Shown piece by piece: positions 45,842-53,536 of a stretch of 64,000 bases of DNA. A model generated the notes under the pieces. The model saw only the letters and a list, made by a program, of their open reading frames with translations, had not been told where the DNA came from and made no database searches. Position 1 is the first letter of the stretch, and the number at the start of each line of letters is the position of its first letter. Position numbers and translations under genes: made by a program. Origin of the DNA: an uncultured Paracoccaceae bacterium (lineage in GTDB: Bacteria > Pseudomonadota > Alphaproteobacteria > Rhodobacterales > Rhodobacteraceae); NCBI GenBank assembly GCA_937916485.1, contig CALFSV010000120.1, positions 1 through 64,000 of the forward strand. Reading direction: 5' to 3'.

Positions 45842-46936
45842 ATGGGGTTCCGTATCGCTGAGATTGCGTCCCGGCTTGGCGCCGAGGCGGCGGGCGACCT
45901 GGATATTGTCGTATCCGGCGCCGCCGAGCCGCAAAGCGCCGGTCTTGGACAAATCGCCATCGCCCTGTCACCGGCCTATGCCCAAAGCCTTTCCGGCGGC
46001 CAGGCCGTTGCTGCCATCCTTTGGCCCGGTGCCGACTGGCAGGCGATGGGGCTGCGGGCTGCGATCTTTGCGCCACGGGGTCGTCTTGCCCTGGCGCGCT
46101 TGACCCGGCTTCTTGATCCCGGCCCCCTGTTAGAGCCCGGCATCCATCCCACTGCATTGATTGACGGAGCAGAGATTGCCGAGAATGTGTCGATCGGCGC
46201 CTACTGTATCATCGGCGCCGGGGCCCGCATTGGATCGGGCTGCCAGATAGCGGCGCATGTAACAGTGGCGCCGGGGGTCGAGATCGGGCCCGATGCCCTG
46301 ATCCTCGCCGGCGTGCGGATCGGACCCAGGGTCAAGATCGGTGCACGAGCGATCCTGCAACCCAACGTGGCGATCGGGGGGGATGGGTTCTCTTTCGTCA
46401 CCGAAACGCCCGCCCATGTCGAAGTCGCTCGCACCACCCTTGGCAAGGGCGCTCTGCCAGTAGTCGATGATCCGACATGGCACCGTATCCATTCGCTGGG
46501 TGGCGTCGACATTGGTGATGATGTTGAGATTGGCGCGGGCAGTACCGTTGACGCGGGCACCATCCGGGCCACCCGGATCGGGTCAGGAACCAAGATCGAT
46601 AACCTCGTGCAGGTCGGACATAATGTCGTCGTCGGGCGGGACTGCCTGTTGTGCGCTCAGGCCGGTGTTGCAGGATCGGCGCGGATCGGGGATCGTGTCG
46701 TCATCGGGGGGAAGGCAGGAGTGGCCGACAATGTCACTGTTGGGAACGATGTTGTCCTGAGTGGAGCGAGCGTTGTGTTGTCCAATGTTCCCAATGGCCG
46801 CGTCATGATGGGCTATCCCGCCGTCCGAATGGACAACCATGTGGAAAGCTACAAGGCGCTGCGCCGATTGCCCCGTATCCTGCGCGACCTTGCGGCGCGG
46901 CAAAAACCGGTTTCCAACCCGGATCAGAGCGACTAA
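45842..46936 (+). CDS. lpxD: UDP-3-O-(3-hydroxyacyl)glucosamine N-acyltransferase LpxD
   Basis: A 364-residue LpxD, the third step of lipid A synthesis. It has an N-terminal uridine-binding domain (about 1-100), a left-handed beta-helix of hexapeptide repeats (about 100-310) and a C-terminal helical region. The catalytic His is in V-G-H-N near 258. It is encoded alone from the usual lpxA/fabZ cluster and is instead followed by an acyl carrier protein and a ketosynthase. Confidence 0.94.
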   Translation: MGFRIAEIASRLGAEAAGDLDIVVSGAAEPQSAGLGQIAIALSPAYAQSLSGGQAVAAILWPGADWQAMGLRAAIFAPRGRLALARLTRLLDPGPLLEPGIHPTALIDGAEIAENVSIGAYCIIGAGARIGSGCQIAAHVTVAPGVEIGPDALILAGVRIGPRVKIGARAILQPNVAIGGDGFSFVTETPAHVEVARTTLGKGALPVVDDPTWHRIHSLGGVDIGDDVEIGAGSTVDAGTIRATRIGSGTKIDNLVQVGHNVVVGRDCLLCAQAGVAGSARIGDRVVIGGKAGVADNVTVGNDVVLSGASVVLSNVPNGRVMMGYPAVRMDNHVESYKALRRLPRILRDLAARQKPVSNPDQSD

Positions 46937-46995
46937 ATCAGCGCTAGCCCGCGGTCGGGCTGCAGACAGACCGAAAGAGTGCAAAGGCGTATCGG

Positions 46996-47253
46996 ATGGA
47001 CATCAAAGACAGGGTCATCAAGATCATCGCGGAGCAGGCGGTGCTTGAGCCGTCGGACGTAAGGATGGAGCACAGCCTGGCAGATCTGGGCATTGATAGC
47101 CTTGGCCTGGTGGAAAGCATCTTTTCGATCGAAGAGGCCTTTGACATCTCGGTTCCCTTCAACGCCAATGGGCCGTCGGAAGGGGACTTTGACATCTCTT
47201 CGGTGGCAAGCATCGTCGCGGCTGTCGAAAAGCTCGTGAAAGATCAGGCGTGA
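46996..47253 (+). CDS. Dedicated acyl carrier protein
   Basis: An 85-residue acyl carrier protein. The phosphopantetheine attachment Ser35 is in G-I-D-S-L-G-L-V-E. It differs from housekeeping AcpP and contains an insertion (N-A-N-G-P-S-E-G-D near 56-64) between helices. Its stop overlaps the ketosynthase start as GTGA, so the two are made together. With lpxD upstream, a role in supplying a special acyl chain to lipid A is likely. Confidence 0.9.
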   Translation: MDIKDRVIKIIAEQAVLEPSDVRMEHSLADLGIDSLGLVESIFSIEEAFDISVPFNANGPSEGDFDISSVASIVAAVEKLVKDQA

Positions 47254-48485
47254 CGGCAACGATCCTGACCGGGGGCCCGCGTCGCGTCGCGATCACCGGC
47301 TCTGGCACAATCAACCCTCTTGGCAGCGACGTCGCCAACACTCTGGCCTCGATGCGCGAGGGGCGGTGTGGCATCGGACCTTTGGACATCCGGGATGTGG
47401 ACAGGCTGTCCATCCAGATCGGCGGGCAGATCCGCGGCTATGATGAGGCGGCGCACTTTGACCGCCAGCAACTGGCCCTTTATGACCGGTTCTCCCAATA
47501 TGCCATGCTCTCGGCGCGGCAGGCCATGGCCCAGTCCGGCTTGGTCATAGACGAGGCGTTGGCCCTGAAATCAGGCGTGATTCTTGGGACCGCCGGTGGC
47601 GGGATCGGCACCTCGGACGAGAATTACCGCGCCGTGTATGAAGAGGGGAAGAACCGCGTTCATCCTTTTGTCGTGCCAAAACTGATGAACAACGCCGCAG
47701 CCAGCCATCTGAGCATGGCGTTCAACCTGCAAGGCCCGTCCTTCAGCGTGGCTACCGCCTGTGCGTCCTCAAACCATGCTATGGGCCTTGCCTTTCAGAT
47801 GATCCGGTCGGGCATGACACAAGTCATGTTGACCGGTGGGTCCGAGGCGATGTTGTGCTTTGGCGGGATCAAGGCCTGGGAGGGCTTGCGGGTGATGTCC
47901 CGCGACGCCTGTCGCCCGTTCAGCGCCAACCGCAACGGCATGGTGCAGGGTGAAGGGGCAGCCGTCTTTGTGTTCGAGGACTATGAACACGCAAAGGCCC
48001 GAGGCGCAGAGATCCTGGCAGAGGTTGTCGGCTTTGCCATGACCTCGGATGCCGCTGACATCGTCATGCCGTCGGTGCAGGGGGCGCAGCGGGCCATATC
48101 GGGCGCTTTGGCCGATGCCGGGCTGTTGCCTGAAGACGTGGGCTACATCAACGCCCACGGGACCGGAACCGCCGCCAATGACAAGTCCGAGTCCGCGGCA
48201 GTGGCGCAGGCGTTTGGCCCGCATGCAGAACATTTGATGATCTCATCGACCAAGTCGATGCATGGCCACTTGATCGGCGGAACCGGTGCGGTTGAACTGC
48301 TGGCCTGCATCATGGCGCTGCGCGACGGGATCATCGCCCCGACGATCGGGTATGAGGCCGCAGACCCCGACTGCCCCCTTGATGTTGTGCCCAATGTGGC
48401 GCGAGAGGCGAAGGTGACCGCGGTGCTGTCGAATGCCTTTGCCTTTGGCGGCATGAATGCCGTTATCGCTCTGCGGTCGGTCTAG
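47250..48485 (+). CDS. Beta-ketoacyl-ACP synthase II-type enzyme
   Basis: A 411-residue KAS of the FabF class with the Cys-His-His triad: Cys171 in T-A-C-A-S-S, His303 in A-H-G-T-G-T and His340 in M-H-G-H. It elongates acyl chains on the coupled carrier protein. The GTG start at 47250 overlaps the ACP stop by 4 nt. This is a second, specialised KAS and not the housekeeping FabF, to judge from its neighbours. A strong terminator follows. Confidence 0.92.
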   Translation: MTATILTGGPRRVAITGSGTINPLGSDVANTLASMREGRCGIGPLDIRDVDRLSIQIGGQIRGYDEAAHFDRQQLALYDRFSQYAMLSARQAMAQSGLVIDEALALKSGVILGTAGGGIGTSDENYRAVYEEGKNRVHPFVVPKLMNNAAASHLSMAFNLQGPSFSVATACASSNHAMGLAFQMIRSGMTQVMLTGGSEAMLCFGGIKAWEGLRVMSRDACRPFSANRNGMVQGEGAAVFVFEDYEHAKARGAEILAEVVGFAMTSDAADIVMPSVQGAQRAISGALADAGLLPEDVGYINAHGTGTAANDKSESAAVAQAFGPHAEHLMISSTKSMHGHLIGGTGAVELLACIMALRDGIIAPTIGYEAADPDCPLDVVPNVAREAKVTAVLSNAFAFGGMNAVIALRSV

Positions 48486-48500
48486 CGGCGCACAATATGA

Positions 48501-48532
48501 AAGCGCCGCCTCGTCTGAGGCGGCGTTAATTT
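48501..48532. terminator. Intrinsic terminator after the ketosynthase gene
   Basis: A perfect 9-bp stem CGCCGCCTC-GTCT-GAGGCGGCG (48504-48525) followed by TTAATTT. It lies between convergent genes and may serve both. Confidence 0.8.
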
Positions 48533-48554
48533 GGTCCGACAGTAAGATCAGGAC

Positions 48555-49157
48555 CTAGTTGGCCGTGGCAGTTGCTGCATCGAAGCCGGCAGTAAACCCG
48601 ATCAAGGACATGGTCAGGTTGATCTGCTGATCGGGCACAGCTGCAGGCACTATGGTCAATACGCCGCTTGCACCACGCTTGAGCAAGGCGACCTGCTCGT
48701 CGGTCAGGCCAAAGCGGGCAACGCAGCCCGCGCGGTTGCAGAAGTTGAAGGCATAGCGACGGGCCTCGCCGCCATCGATGCTTAGCGTCAGTTGTTCGGT
48801 CAACAGGGTTTCTAGCGGGACAACGACCACAACGCCGGCCACGGCGGGTCCTCCATCAGCCAACGGGACAATGCTGATTTCGGCAACCGGGTTCTCGCTC
48901 GGGTCAAGCAGTAGCTGATACATCTGGCAGGGGTCTTCCCCAACCTCGGCCACCAGGCAGCGCAGGGCCCAGTCGCCAAAGACTTCGCGCACATAGGGCT
49001 CGCCCGGACGGGGCGCGGTGTCGTCGACGGGGGTGCCAAGATCAAACTCTTGCGACGAAGGGGCCGCCGGTTCGGGCGTGGCGGTGTCTTGCGCGATCAA
49101 AGGCGAGGCAACCGCGACAAGGGCCGCTGCGACAAATAGCTTGAGCGAATTCAACAT
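48555..49157 (-). CDS. Invasion-associated locus B (IalB) family protein
   Basis: A 200-residue periplasmic protein with a signal peptide of about 22 residues. The IalB fold is recognised by F-G-D-W-A-L-R-C near 61-68, the C-x-M-Y-Q segment after it, and the late pair F-N-C-N-R-A-G-C. The Cys residues likely form disulfides. The family is widespread in alphaproteobacteria; the invasion role is known only from Bartonella. The region after the signal is rich in Pro, Thr and Ala. Transcribed alone. Confidence 0.88.
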   Translation of the reverse strand: MLNSLKLFVAAALVAVASPLIAQDTATPEPAAPSSQEFDLGTPVDDTAPRPGEPYVREVFGDWALRCLVAEVGEDPCQMYQLLLDPSENPVAEISIVPLADGGPAVAGVVVVVPLETLLTEQLTLSIDGGEARRYAFNFCNRAGCVARFGLTDEQVALLKRGASGVLTIVPAAVPDQQINLTMSLIGFTAGFDAATATAN

Positions 49158-49273
49158 GGTTTGGCGTCCTGAATGGCAGTGATGAGCGGGTCTCTACCAT
49201 GTGGCCCACCCAGTGTCAGTGCGTTTAAACGCCCCTGCGGTAAAGTTCCGCCGAAGCTGGGGCAAGTCCAAAT

Positions 49274-49339
49274 TGAAAAAGGAGCCGCATAACGGCTCCC
49301 CTTCCTTTTTTTCTCCCTGTCGGACTTGGCCGACTTATC
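49274..49339 (-). ncRNA. Candidate small RNA 2
   Basis: In a 432-bp gene-free stretch (49158-49589), a minus-strand promoter at 49374-49346 is followed about 65 nt later by a classic terminator: GGAGCCG-TTATG-CGGCTCC (49299-49281) and a T5 run. The predicted RNA begins with a CCGA-TAAG-TCGG hairpin and contains GCCAAGTCCGACAGGGAG, complementary at 16 of 18 positions to part of candidate RNA 1. No open reading frame fits. No known RNA family recognised. Confidence 0.5.
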
Positions 49340-49345
49340 GGTCGT

Positions 49346-49374
49346 AGGCTAAGCAAAGCGCCCCACTGCGTCAA
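49346..49374 (-). promoter_or_regulatory. Sigma-70 promoter for candidate small RNA 2
   Basis: TTGACG (49374-49369) and TAGCCT (49351-49346) on the minus strand, 17 nt apart. A perfect DnaA-box sequence (TTATCCACA on the plus strand, 49380-49388) lies just upstream of the -35 box. Confidence 0.55.
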
Positions 49375-49418
49375 CAGGGTTATCCACACAAACTCGTGGA
49401 AGTAGAGGAAAAGCCCCG

Positions 49419-49524
49419 AAAAAAACCGCGCCCTAAGGCGCGGCAAGTCTGACAGGGAGGGAGTCTTGCCCCATGAGCCACGGGGATGTGGCCCCAGGGG
49501 CATCTTTGAAGCTGGCACAGATTT
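49419..49524 (-). ncRNA. Candidate small RNA 1
   Basis: On the minus strand a strong terminator, CCGCGCC-TTAG-GGCGCGG (49443-49426) plus a T7 run, ends a stretch with no protein gene. Upstream the sequence folds into a GCCCC...GGGGC hairpin and exposes CTCCCTCCC (49463-49455), a motif complementary to ribosome binding sites, like the CUCCUCCC loops of Rhodobacter CcsR RNAs. A -10-like TACAAT lies at 49536-49531, with a poor -35, so the 5' end near 49524 is a guess. Confidence 0.42.
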
Positions 49525-49534
49525 CTTAAGATTG

Positions 49535-49549
49535 TATGGTCTGACCATA
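49535..49549. promoter_or_regulatory. GntR-type operator-like palindrome
   Basis: TATGGTC-T-GACCATA is a perfect 7 + 1 + 7 inverted repeat with the TGGT...ACCA form common for FadR-subfamily GntR repressors. It lies 41 nt before the HerA-like gene and touches the -10-like box of candidate RNA 1. Confidence 0.5.
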
Positions 49550-49589
49550 TCCTGTGCGGCCGGTCCGTCGCGGGGACAAGGGGACCCAG

Positions 49590-51170
49590 ATGAGTGATGA
49601 CATTTTCATTGGTGGCGGTGGTAACGGCTATGCAGAGGCGCAGCGACTGTTGCTGAGCCATACCAACCGTCACGGGCTGATTGCCGGGGCAACCGGGACC
49701 GGCAAGACGGTGACCCTGCAGATCCTTGCAGAAGGGCTGTCGGCGGCGGGCGTTCCAGTGTTTCTGTCGGACGTAAAGGGGGACCTGTCCGGTCTGGCCA
49801 AGTCGGGAAGCCCCGATTTCAAACTCCACGAGCCCTTCATGAAGCGGGCGGCGACTATCGGGCTTGACCTGCAATATGCCGCCACCCCGGTCACCTTCTG
49901 GGATCTTCTGGGCGAGCAGGGCCATCCGGTCCGGGCGACGGTGGCCGAAATGGGGCCGCTTTTGTTGTCGCGGCTTCTTGATCTGACGGACGTGCAAGAA
50001 GGGGTGTTGAACGTCGCCTTCCGGGTGGCCGATGAAGAAGGGTTGCCGCTTCTGGACCTCGAAGACCTGCAGGCGCTTCTGGTCTGGTGCGGTCAGAACG
50101 CCAAGGACCTGTCTCTGCGCTATGGCAATGTCGCGACGGCCTCTGTCGGGGCGATCCAGCGTCAGCTTCTGGTGCTGGAGAACCAGGGTGGGGCATCGCT
50201 GTTCGGCGAACCGGCGCTGGATCTGCACGATATGATGCGGCTGGATGCCGATGGCCGGGGCATGGTCAACATCCTGGCGGCGGACAGGCTGATGAACGCC
50301 CCCAGGCTATACGCCACGTTCCTCTTGTGGCTGTTGTCAGAGCTGTTTGAGGAAATGCCCGAGGTCGGAAACCCGGACAAACCCAAGCTGGTTTTCTTCT
50401 TTGACGAGGCACATCTGCTGTTTGACGATGCCCCCAAGGCACTGATCGAAAAGGTCGAACAGGTCGCCCGGCTGATCCGGTCCAAGGGGGTGGGGGTGTT
50501 TTTCATCACCCAGAACCCCGGCGATGTGCCTGACACTGTTCTGGGCCAGCTTGGCAACCGGGTGCAGCATGCCTTGCGCGCCTTTACGGCCAAGGACCGC
50601 AAGGACCTTGAAAAGGCGGCTGAAACCTATCGCGACAACCCGCGCTTCGACACCGCCGACGCGATCCGCGATGTCGGGACAGGTGAGGCGGTCACGTCGC
50701 TTTTGGATGCCAAGGGCGTGCCGGGCGTGGTAGAGCGAACGTTGATCCGGCCGCCGTCCTCGCAACTTGGCCCAATCACCGGGGCCGAACGGGCAGAGCT
50801 GATGGCCCTGTCTGGCATGGCGGGCAAGTACGACACCCGGCTTGACCGGGATTCGGCCTCTGAAATGCTGGCCCGCCGGGCGGCCGCCGCTGCGGCGGCG
50901 GTGGAGGCGCAAGAGGCGCAAGCAACCACCTCCGAGGCTGAAGATCGCGAATTTCGCAATGCCCGGCGATACGACGGCGGGCGCAGCCCGTCCTCGCGCG
51001 GGTCCGGCGAAGTTACATCGAGAACGAGGCCGACGACCTCGTCCCGCTCCACCCGCAAGACCGAAAGCTTTGGCGACGCAATCAGCTCTGTCGTCATCAA
51101 GGAGCTGAAGGGAACAACCGGCCGACGCATCGTGCGCGGCATATTGGGCGGGATTTTCAAGGCCCGCTAA
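49590..51170 (+). CDS. HerA-like ATPase (DUF853/YjgR family)
   Basis: A 526-residue P-loop ATPase of the HerA/FtsK superfamily. Walker A is G-A-T-G-T-G-K-T near 33-40, Walker B is L-V-F-F-F-D-E-A-H near 266-274, and a C-terminal tail (about 435-510) is low in complexity and rich in Ala, Glu, Ser and Arg. The family is thought to pump or process DNA, but no partner nuclease is adjacent and its biological role is not established. Transcribed alone after a stretch with an operator-like palindrome. Confidence 0.88.
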   Translation: MSDDIFIGGGGNGYAEAQRLLLSHTNRHGLIAGATGTGKTVTLQILAEGLSAAGVPVFLSDVKGDLSGLAKSGSPDFKLHEPFMKRAATIGLDLQYAATPVTFWDLLGEQGHPVRATVAEMGPLLLSRLLDLTDVQEGVLNVAFRVADEEGLPLLDLEDLQALLVWCGQNAKDLSLRYGNVATASVGAIQRQLLVLENQGGASLFGEPALDLHDMMRLDADGRGMVNILAADRLMNAPRLYATFLLWLLSELFEEMPEVGNPDKPKLVFFFDEAHLLFDDAPKALIEKVEQVARLIRSKGVGVFFITQNPGDVPDTVLGQLGNRVQHALRAFTAKDRKDLEKAAETYRDNPRFDTADAIRDVGTGEAVTSLLDAKGVPGVVERTLIRPPSSQLGPITGAERAELMALSGMAGKYDTRLDRDSASEMLARRAAAAAAAVEAQEAQATTSEAEDREFRNARRYDGGRSPSSRGSGEVTSRTRPTTSSRSTRKTESFGDAISSVVIKELKGTTGRRIVRGILGGIFKAR

Positions 51171-51182
51171 GGGGTCGTCAGG

Positions 51183-51208
51183 GTAAGGTGGGTCATGACC
51201 CACCTTAC
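51183..51208. repeat. 26-bp perfect palindrome between convergent genes
   Basis: GTAAGGTGGGTCA followed directly by its complement, without a loop, in the 41-bp gap between the HerA-like and CorC-like genes. It can form a 13-bp cruciform or, in RNA, a hairpin for either direction, and may serve as a shared transcript end although T-runs are lacking. Confidence 0.75.
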
Positions 51209-51211
51209 GGG

Positions 51212-52516
51212 TCAGAGGGGGCGGATCTTCAATGTAGCGATCCGGTTCTCTTCCTTTTCGACCACCTCGAAACGAAAGCCATGAAAGCTGAACACCTGGC
51301 CCTCGACCGGGATCATCTGGGCCTCGTGGATCACCAGTCCGGCGATGGTATTGGCCTCTTCGTCGGGCAATTGCCAATCGTGGGCGCGGTTCAGGTCACG
51401 GATCGTCATGGTCCCATCAACGAGGTAGGATCCATCAGGCGCGCGGGCCACGGGTTCTTCGGTCTTGGCGTCGAATTCGTCTGAAATCTCGCCCACGATC
51501 TCTTCGAGGATATCCTCGAGGGTGATCAGGCCCAGCAGGGTGCCGTATTCGTCGATGACAAGGGCAAAGTGGCTGTGCCGGGTCAGGAATTGCCGCATCT
51601 GATCGTCCAGCGTGGTGTATTCCGGGACGAAATAGGGGGCCATTGCCACTGTCATGATGTCAAAGGCGGCCAGTTCCTCGGGATCGATACGGCCGTCGTC
51701 GCTTAGCATCCGTTGCATTGCCCGCAGCAGATCCTTGGCATGCAGGATGCCCACGATGTTCTCGGGATCGTCCTTCCACAAGGGCAGGCGGGTATGGGCG
51801 CTTTCAAGGCACAGGCGCAGGATCTCGGTCACCGGCAGATTGGCGTCGATCGTCTCGATGTTGGAGCGGTGAAGCATGATCTCTTCCACCGTTCGCTCGC
51901 CCAGATCGAGCGCGCCAAGGATGCGATCCCGATCCTCTTTTTCGACAACCCCTTCGGAGTGGCCCAGCGCGATGGCGCCGGCGATCTCTTCGCGCACCGC
52001 GAGGATGTTGGTGTCAGGATCGGTCTTGACGCCGAACAGGCGTAGGACCGCTCGCACAAACACCCGCACCGCACCAACGATGGGCGAGAATAGCAGCACC
52101 ACCAGCGAGATCGGCCCCGAGACCCGCGAAGCGACGGTTTCGGGGTTGGTGATGGCATAGGTCTTGGGCAGCACCTCGGCAAAGATCAAGACCAGAAGCG
52201 TCATGATCAGCGTGGCAAAGGCGACCCCGCCGTCACCGAACATGCGCGTCAGCAAGGCGGTGGCCAGCGATGTCGCAAGGATATTGACGACGTTGTTGCC
52301 CAGAAGGACAGAGCCGATCAGCCGCTCATTATCTTCGGTGATCCGCAGCGCAGTGATTGCCCCCGACGATCCCCGGTCTGCCGCCGATCGCAACTTACCC
52401 CGCGACGCGGCGGTGAGTGCAGTCTCTGAGCCCGAGAAGAAGGCCGAAAAGACAAGCAGAACAATGATCGCCCCGGCAGTGAACCAGAAGGCGGCGTCAA
52501 ACATCATGCTTTCCAT
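51212..52516 (-). CDS. HlyC/CorC (CNNM-type) membrane protein with CBS domains
   Basis: A 434-residue protein with an N-terminal CNNM membrane domain (three or four helices within about 5-150), a CBS pair (about 200-335) and a C-terminal CorC_HlyC transporter-associated domain (about 350-434). Members take part in magnesium or cobalt efflux and resistance. It ends close to the palindrome at 51183. ATG 52516 or ATG 52504-52507 could be the start. xerD lies 72 nt upstream on the same strand. Confidence 0.93.
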   Translation of the reverse strand: MESMMFDAAFWFTAGAIIVLLVFSAFFSGSETALTAASRGKLRSAADRGSSGAITALRITEDNERLIGSVLLGNNVVNILATSLATALLTRMFGDGGVAFATLIMTLLVLIFAEVLPKTYAITNPETVASRVSGPISLVVLLFSPIVGAVRVFVRAVLRLFGVKTDPDTNILAVREEIAGAIALGHSEGVVEKEDRDRILGALDLGERTVEEIMLHRSNIETIDANLPVTEILRLCLESAHTRLPLWKDDPENIVGILHAKDLLRAMQRMLSDDGRIDPEELAAFDIMTVAMAPYFVPEYTTLDDQMRQFLTRHSHFALVIDEYGTLLGLITLEDILEEIVGEISDEFDAKTEEPVARAPDGSYLVDGTMTIRDLNRAHDWQLPDEEANTIAGLVIHEAQMIPVEGQVFSFHGFRFEVVEKEENRIATLKIRPL

Positions 52517-52588
52517 AAATATCTTTCCGAGGGCATCGCCCCTTTTATGGGGCGCAAGGCGCGTCCCTTCAAGTGGCTTGGAGAATGA

Positions 52589-53536
52589 TTAAGGTTCTTT
52601 GGGGGGCCGCGTCAGGGGATGATGCGTCATGACAAGCTCGCGCAGGCGCGCATCAAGGACATGGGTATAGATTTCGGTGGTCGAGATGTCGGCATGTCCC
52701 AGCATCGTCTGGATCGCCCGCAGGTCGGCCCCGTTGGCCAGCAGGTGGGTGGCAAAAGCGTGGCGCAGGGTGTGTGGGGTCACCGAGGCCGGGTCAACCC
52801 CGGCGGCAACGGCAAAGTCCTTGATCAGCCCAAAGAACCGGTGCCGGGTCAGGTGGCCTTCTTTCCCGCGCGACGGAAACAGAAACTTGCTGGGCGAATG
52901 ACCGGCCTTGCGTCGGGCTTCTTCGCCTGCGTCTCGCTCAACCAGCCAGGCGGCCATCGCGGTTCGGGCGGGGGGCGACAGGGGCACCATCCGCTCCTTT
53001 CCACCTTTGCCCTTGACCAGCAGCATCCGGGGATCGCCCCGCGCGGCATTGGCCGGCAGGCTGACCAGTTCGGTCACCCGCATGCCGGTGGCATACAACA
53101 GCTCCATCAGGCAGGTGTTGCGCAACTGGTCCCGACCGGGGGCGCGGGCGGCAGTTATAAGCCCTTCGACCTCGACCACCTCGAGCGTCTTGGGAAGCCG
53201 CTTGTCCTTGCCCGGCCCCTTGAGGCGCAAGGCGGGGTTGTCGCTGCGCCAACCCTCTTCAAAGGCAAAGCGGTAGAGCTGCTTGATAGCCGACAGCCGA
53301 CGAGCGCGGGTGGATTTGGCCAATCCCTGGGCTTCGCAGAAGATCAGGTAGCCTTCAAAATCCGCTTGGTCCGCGGTGGCAAAATGCTTGGCCCGACCAC
53401 CCAGCCAGTCCGCCACGTCGTTCAGGTCACGGGCATAGGCCAGCCTGGTGTTTACGGCGGCATCCAGTTCGGCGGCCTGAGCCTCGAGAAAGGCCGAAAT
53501 CCATTGCCGCATTGGCTGGGCGGCAGCGCCTGTCAT
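52589..53536 (-). CDS. xerD: Site-specific tyrosine recombinase XerD
   Basis: A 315-residue XerD with an N-terminal SAM-like core-binding domain (about 8-95) and the catalytic domain. Catalytic residues are Arg153, Lys178-180 region, His255, Arg258, His281 and Tyr290 (T-E-I-Y-T-H). With XerC it resolves chromosome dimers at dif. It overlaps the upstream secreted-protein gene as ATGA. No mobile element is seen around it, which supports the housekeeping role over a phage integrase. Confidence 0.95.
   Translation of the reverse strand: MTGAAAQPMRQWISAFLEAQAAELDAAVNTRLAYARDLNDVADWLGGRAKHFATADQADFEGYLIFCEAQGLAKSTRARRLSAIKQLYRFAFEEGWRSDNPALRLKGPGKDKRLPKTLEVVEVEGLITAARAPGRDQLRNTCLMELLYATGMRVTELVSLPANAARGDPRMLLVKGKGGKERMVPLSPPARTAMAAWLVERDAGEEARRKAGHSPSKFLFPSRGKEGHLTRHRFFGLIKDFAVAAGVDPASVTPHTLRHAFATHLLANGADLRAIQTMLGHADISTTEIYTHVLDARLRELVMTHHPLTRPPKEP

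Noticed and set aside
49380..49388. Perfect DnaA box (TTATCCACA) as a sign of a replication origin
   Set aside because: Only one box is present, with no cluster, no AT-rich unwinding region and no dnaA, parA or repABC genes nearby.
49225..49548. A 107-residue minus-strand reading frame in the gap before the HerA-like gene
   Set aside because: It crosses two terminators and has no ribosome site or family likeness; small RNAs explain the stretch better.
49590..51170. HerA-like ATPase as part of a HerA-NurA/SIR2/DUF4297-type defence system
   Set aside because: It belongs to the DUF853/YjgR group and stands alone, with no nuclease or other defence gene next to it.
52511..52565. Possible fourth copy of the dispersed hairpin element (CCATAAATATC followed by a GC inverted repeat)
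   Set aside because: The core lacks CCGGG and the flanking GGCGAGATGAG, so the likeness may be chance.
52589..53536. Tyrosine recombinase as a phage or island integrase
   Set aside because: It is coupled to housekeeping-type neighbours, matches XerD throughout, and there is no tRNA or attachment-site repeat nearby.
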